Origin: Chara braunii
Taxonomy: Eukaryota > Streptophyta > Charophyceae > Charales > Characeae
DNA: 21,748 nt
Direction: 5' to 3'
Assembly (NCBI GenBank): GCA_003427395.1
Contig: BFEA01000003.1
Coordinates: 6,337,657-6,359,404 of the forward strand
Under the pieces are notes generated by a model. That model was not told where the DNA came from and did not search any database. It was given only the letters and a program-made list of their open reading frames with translations. Positions 18,600 to 21,748 of this stretch are shown piece after piece (the stretch's first letter is position 1; every line of letters starts with the position of its first letter). The position numbers and the translations under genes were made by a program.

Positions 18600-18992
18600 T
18601 TACCTGGCGGGAAAATTGCAGATATACCCCTTCAGTGAAGTATCGTAGCAAAAATACCTGCAGAAATACCGTTTTCCAAAAGTTTCTAACCAGATTTACC
18701 CGGCGGTTCTTTCTTTCTTTCGCGGCAAATACACCAGCAGTACCTCCTTTTGCAAGACAGGACCCACCTGCCTTGGAGTGCTTGCCTCAGGCCAGACGGA
18801 CGGGGACTCTCAGTCTCCAAAGTAGGTATCTCCCCGTAAATCTGCTTCGAAACTTTGCAAAAAGGGTATTTCGGCAACTTTCCAGCTATACTTGTCACCA
18901 TACAGGGTATGGGGGACCAGTATACTACTATACTTGCTATGAAACTTCTCCAAACTGGTATTTCTGCAATTTGCCCGTACCTAGCTTACCTG
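18600..18992. mobile_element. Foldback element with 7-bp target duplication
   Basis: The left arm (about 18607-18715) and right arm (about 18836-18985) are inverted imperfect copies sharing AAATTGCAGA.ATACC, GAAGT.TC.TAGCAA and AGATTTAC strings. The right arm has an extra block of about 40 bp rich in TATAC words. TTACCTG lies at both edges (18600-18606 and 18986-18992). Copy A of the surrounding repeat shows a single uninterrupted version (about 3297-3330: CTTACCTG...TTGTTCCTGATGATATTCACACAG), which supports insertion here. No coding capacity. The transposase source is unknown. Confidence 0.7.
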
Positions 18993-19462
18993 TTACTCTT
19001 GATTATATTGACACAGCCGGTTCATCCGGAAGACCGCGGGTGAATCGTGGTGATGAGCGCCAACCTCCATAGGTCAGCTTCGTGCTGGAGGTTGGGTCCG
19101 CCTTTGGACAGAGACTGCTGCAAAGCGAACTGGGAAGTTAAAAAAAAAAAAAAAAAAAAAGGAATGCGTAGCATGAAGGGGAGACTGATTGCTGAGGGGG
19201 CCTGCTGGCGAGGCAAAGGTGCCCAAAGATAGAAAGTGGGACTGGGAGAGCTGGATACCTTACTATTCATTGATCTTTGTTGAACGTTTCCTCCTCTTCT
19301 CTACTTCTGCTCCACCCTTGTCTATTTTTGGCTACCTACTGCTGCAGATTTCAGACTAGAATTGTGTGTGTGAGAGAGACCACATGCATGATTTCGACAT
19401 TGTAAGCCAAAAAGAAAAAGGAGGAAAAAAAAAAAGTGATCTCTGGGTGTATTACAGGGCAG

Positions 19463-19493
19463 AAAAAAGAGGTCAGTCCTTCGGGACATCCGT

Positions 19494-19525
<32 letters not shown>

Positions 19526-19619
19526 GGCCCCTGCGCAAGGATGACACGCATAAATCGAGAAATGGTTCAAATGAAAAAAAATAAAAAAAATAAAAAAATA
19601 ATAAAAAAAAAGAGGTCAG
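19463..19619 (+). pseudogene. U6 snRNA retropseudogene with target-site duplication
   Basis: From about 19476 to 19572 the sequence reads as U6 spliceosomal RNA. Visible parts are the 5' stem TCCTTCGGGACATCC, the ACAGAGA box (19508-19514) that contacts the 5' splice site, the AGCATGGCCCCTGCGCAAGG core, and the 3' segment AAATCGAGAAATGGTTCAAA. Compared with the usual plant form it has C to T changes near the 3' end (GCATAAAT; GGTTC). Instead of a pol III T-run it is followed by an A-rich tail (19574-19605). The 14-bp repeat AAAAAAGAGGTCAG flanks it (19463-19476 and 19606-19619). No plant upstream sequence element or TATA box lies in front. It is therefore a LINE-mobilised processed copy, not an active gene. 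Confidence 0.9.
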
Positions 19620-19756
19620 AATCAAGGGAGACTGAGGAGAGAAAATAAAACACACACGGAAGAGAAAGCAACGGAGCAGAGCTCGCAATTAAAAACCCTG
19701 TGCATGGAACCCACTTCATCAGTGAAATTAAATGTGGATCCTACGGTCTTCCCCCC

Positions 19757-19835
19757 AATAGAACGCCCTGTCATTATAGCCATATTTGGGGCAACTTTCA
19801 GTCTAGATGCAGCCATAATGATGGGGCGTTCTATT
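19757..19835. repeat. Short palindromic repeat, copy 2
   Basis: Terminal inverted repeats of 21 bp (19757-19777 and 19815-19835) match at 19 of 21 positions, beginning AATAGAACGCCC. The 37-bp interior contains TTTCAGTCTAGATGCAGCC, similar to the element at 16466-16603. The total of 79 bp is smaller than most MITEs and close to a perfect hairpin. Confidence 0.8.
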
Positions 19836-19904
19836 TGGATGAAAACGGTAGTGAGCGATGCGAACATGAGGGGATAATCGGTAGAAAGCACCCATGCCAA
19901 AACC

Positions 19905-20295
19905 TTTTCGGTTTTGGGTGCCCGGAACTCGGCCGTTTGGTACTACCGGCCCAATGACTTGCATGTGGGGTACTACAGGCCCACGCGTCTCTCCAAGGGC
20001 CGTACGGTCTCTACCGGATCATGAATCTGGTGTATAACAGCGCCAGATTCACTTTGATGTAAAAGAGGCCGACGATGGTACCACTGAAGTACGGAATGAG
20101 GCCCACCACACAATTTTGAAAAAGAAGGGCCCTACCGGTTCATGAATCTGGCGCAAAAGCAGGGCACATTCTTGAACCGGTAAAAACAGGCCAAGGGAGA
20201 TGTGGCCACTGCGCGAAGGCGCCTTTCACCCAGGATGAAGACGATTTGAGCCGGTAGTACCAAAAGGCCGAGTTTCGGGCGCCCATAACCGGAAA
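19905..20295. mobile_element. Foldback / MITE-like element, 47-bp inverted ends
   Basis: Ends 19905-19951 and 20249-20295 are inverted copies, about 41 of 47 matching, with CTCGGCC and TTTGGTACTACCGG as the clearest shared strings. The interior repeats ACCGG(A/T)TCATGAATCTGG (about 20014 and 20134) and its complement-like GAACCGGT (about 20174), so it is itself built from inverted and direct repeats. No open frame of note. No clear target duplication was seen. Confidence 0.7.
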
Positions 20296-20704
20296 TTATA
20301 ATTCATATTTCAATTGTATAGAAAGCGAGGCCGGGGACCTCACAATTCAACCCGGAGATATCCCGGCAGCATCAGCCGGTTTAGCTTAAGTCAATCAACC
20401 TCAAAGCTTTTCTTATTACAGCACAAACATCCTATGCCTACATCTAACACAATCCTATTCATCCTATTTCTCACTCACATTAATCTCTTCAACAGACTAT
20501 TCCTAAGGGACACCTTGTAGTTCCTAACCTACTAGCTAACAGATTCTACAGCAAAGTCCAAATGCTCTAGATTAAAAAACTAGCTCCACTTTCCTTTCGA
20601 GCAATCAACAATCTTTACTTGACTTACTAAGATAACAACTGGAAAGGTTTTGGCGTGGGCTCTTTCTACCAATTATCCCGAACATGAGAGTCGGGGGAGA
20701 TACA
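20296..20704. other. No recognisable gene
   Basis: AT-rich DNA with one short chance frame (20314-20520). The last part (about 20678-20710, GAACATGAGAGTCGGG...ACAAAACGG) resembles DNA left of the LINE (3747-3773) joined to DNA right of it (11286 on). It is therefore likely the left edge of repeat family 2. Confidence 0.4.
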
Positions 20705-21328
20705 AAACGGTGTAACCGATGTGCACTCAGCCCATGCGGCTGAATGGCACACCCCTGCACTGTTTATCAAGCAGACCTGAGTTCGAAACCTGGTGGGGGA
20801 TCAAATGAATCGAATATAACTCTGAGTCACCAGGGCTGGGGGCCGTCAGTTTCATGATGATACATCAACCCCGTCGGCCCGTCGCCTTTCAGAAAAAAAA
20901 AAAAAAAAAAAAAAGGACAGATGAATCAACCTCCGCCCTCATCAACAAGTTAATTCAACCAACCAACCAACCAACCAACCAACGAGACAACCAGTGGACG
21001 GGTCAACTAATCAATCAACCAGCCAACCAGCCAATGAATCCATCCATCCATCCATCAATCAGTCAATCAATTAATCATTGGGTTAGGCAGTCATCCAATC
21101 AGTTAATCAATCAGTCTATCAGTTAATCAATTAGATCAAATCCATCAGCGGATCTGTCGTTAAGCCAGTAAATTCATCAAGCTACACATCCTTGCATCAA
21201 CCCGAACATGATAGGACCGTTTGTCCTGCTCAATCTCCTCTGGCTGGAACACGTTATGGTTTCCTACTTCTCTGCAGCAGATCGATCAGACGGACGTCCA
21301 CTCTGCACAATTCCTTCTTGCCACCCAC
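20705..21328 (+). repeat. Dispersed repeat family 2, copy 2 (SINE-like head)
   Basis: The more intact copy. The head has a good internal pol III B-box match (GTTCGAAAC, 20781-20789) about 45 bp after a hairpin-forming GTGCACTCAGCC...GGCTGAATGGCAC. No convincing A box was found. It is followed by TAACTCTGA, GGCCGTCAG, GATACATCAA, a 22-bp poly-A (20893-20914), an ATCA/CCAA word array (20955-21140), and a tail with CAATCTCCTCT and CTCTGCAGCAGATCGATC (to about 21328). Because the poly-A is internal and both copies continue past it with similar sequence, this is either a SINE fused to other DNA and then duplicated, or a composite repeat. The tRNA origin is inference. Confidence 0.65.
20955..21140. 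repeat. CCAA / ATCA word array
   Basis: Begins with a clean run of CCAA words (about 20957-20982), then degrades to ATCA/CAGT words, mirroring 11935-12180 in the other copy of repeat family 2. Confidence 0.9.
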
Positions 21329-21748
21329 CGACAGCACAGCTACCAATCTATTACTCTTTGCAAATTGCAAACACAATGTAGCGGACCCACACGGTGTGGT
21401 GCTCCGCTAGTGACAGAGATGGAGATGGAGGAAGAAGGGGGAGCAAGATGGCACAACGCAGCTCCCCACGCAAGACTCCAACGCACGTACTCCAAAATGT
21501 GCAAGTAAGGAATGAGACTGAAAACAGACAATGGCTTGGGTATACCCCAGCGGACTGACGGACTGGACTGTACTGGCTGGTACCGACAGAGGTACCGGCC
21601 CGGACTGGCCTACCCCGAATATAACACAGGCCTGTGAGAACAGACCGAGGGGCTGGTCTCACAAGCCAACCCGAGGTCCGCTACATGATCCTCGGCCTGT
21701 GATGGATCGCCTAGATACAAACATGCTTCCGCCAAGAAGCGGAACTCT
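21329..21748. other. No recognisable gene; one small hairpin
   Basis: Short overlapping frames only. TGTGAGA and TCTCACA form a small hairpin at about 21630-21663 (ACAGACC and GGTCT extend it). No similarity to other parts of the window was noticed. Confidence 0.4.

Larger units (their letters stand above)
17545..19405 (+). repeat. Dispersed repeat family 1, copy B
   Basis: Same order of matching blocks as 2545-3715: the GAGGCAGATATTCAGGGCTG block (near 17570), CCCAAAACGG and AAGACCCA.TGGG in the middle, then TTCATCCGGA (19021), CTTCGTGCTGGAGGTTGGGT (19079) and CATGCATG (about 19383). This copy is longer because it carries two foldback insertions, a 26-bp duplication and a 20-bp poly-A (19141-19160). 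It lacks the telomere-like tracts of copy A. No protein domain is recognised. Confidence 0.75.

Noticed and set aside
19476-19572. Active U6 snRNA gene
   Set aside because: No upstream sequence element, TATA or T-run terminator. It has an A tail and a perfect target duplication, plus substitutions near the 3' end.
20314-20520. Short hydrophobic frame
   Set aside because: 68 codons, no family resemblance, AT-rich context, no splice or promoter support.
20781-20789. True tRNA gene
   Set aside because: Only a B-box-like string is present; no cloverleaf with acceptor stem and anticodon arm could be drawn, and no clear A box.

Overview
This is repeat-rich nuclear DNA from a eukaryote, most likely a green plant in the streptophyte line. 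Three things point there: interstitial telomere repeats of the TTTAGGG (Arabidopsis) type, an L1-like LINE whose ORF2 ends in the zinc-binding (zf-RVT) segment common in plant LINEs, and a plant-like U6 snRNA copy. A charophyte such as Chara is possible, but that is a guess from overall look. Only one host protein gene can be supported with confidence. Most of the window is layered transposable elements and their debris.

Layout. 1-2300: GA microsatellites, short duplications and unrecognised open frames. 2299-3715: a dispersed repeat (copy A) with two tandem units carrying degenerate TTTAGGG tracts. 3784-11275: one dead LINE of about 7.5 kb. Its 5' part (ORF1 N-terminus) is inverted relative to the rest (ORF1 C-terminus, ORF2, 3' UTR, poly-A), and a 10-bp direct repeat flanks the whole, as expected from twin priming. 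11286-12348: the rest of a second dispersed repeat into which the LINE inserted. It has a tRNA-promoter-like head and an ATCA/CCAA array. 12350-13850: unrecognised, pyrimidine-rich. 13858-15360 (minus): a RING plus TRAF-type zinc-finger protein whose coding frame contains a near-perfect 55-bp-arm hairpin flanked by a 12-bp direct repeat. 15607-16603: a tail-only retro-insertion, a foldback element with internal 30-31 bp tandem repeats, and a short palindromic repeat. 17545-19405: copy B of the first dispersed repeat, interrupted by foldback elements. 19463-19619: a U6 retropseudogene with a 14-bp target-site duplication. 19757-20295: another palindromic repeat and another foldback. 20705-21328: the second copy of the second dispersed repeat.

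How it fits together. The two dispersed repeats occur in the same order and orientation in the left and right halves (2.5-12.3 kb and 17.5-21.3 kb). The simplest reading is an old duplication in which each copy received its own insertions: the LINE on the left, and foldbacks plus the U6 retrocopy on the right. The two copies then act as approximate empty sites for each other's insertions. The LINE, the U6 copy and the tail-only insertion all show L1-type target-primed reverse transcription (A-rich tail, 10-14 bp duplications). I see no clear novel enzymatic system. The most unusual objects are the hairpin in the RING/TRAF reading frame, the twin-primed LINE with its long unusual ORF1, and a set of foldback elements that appear partly related.
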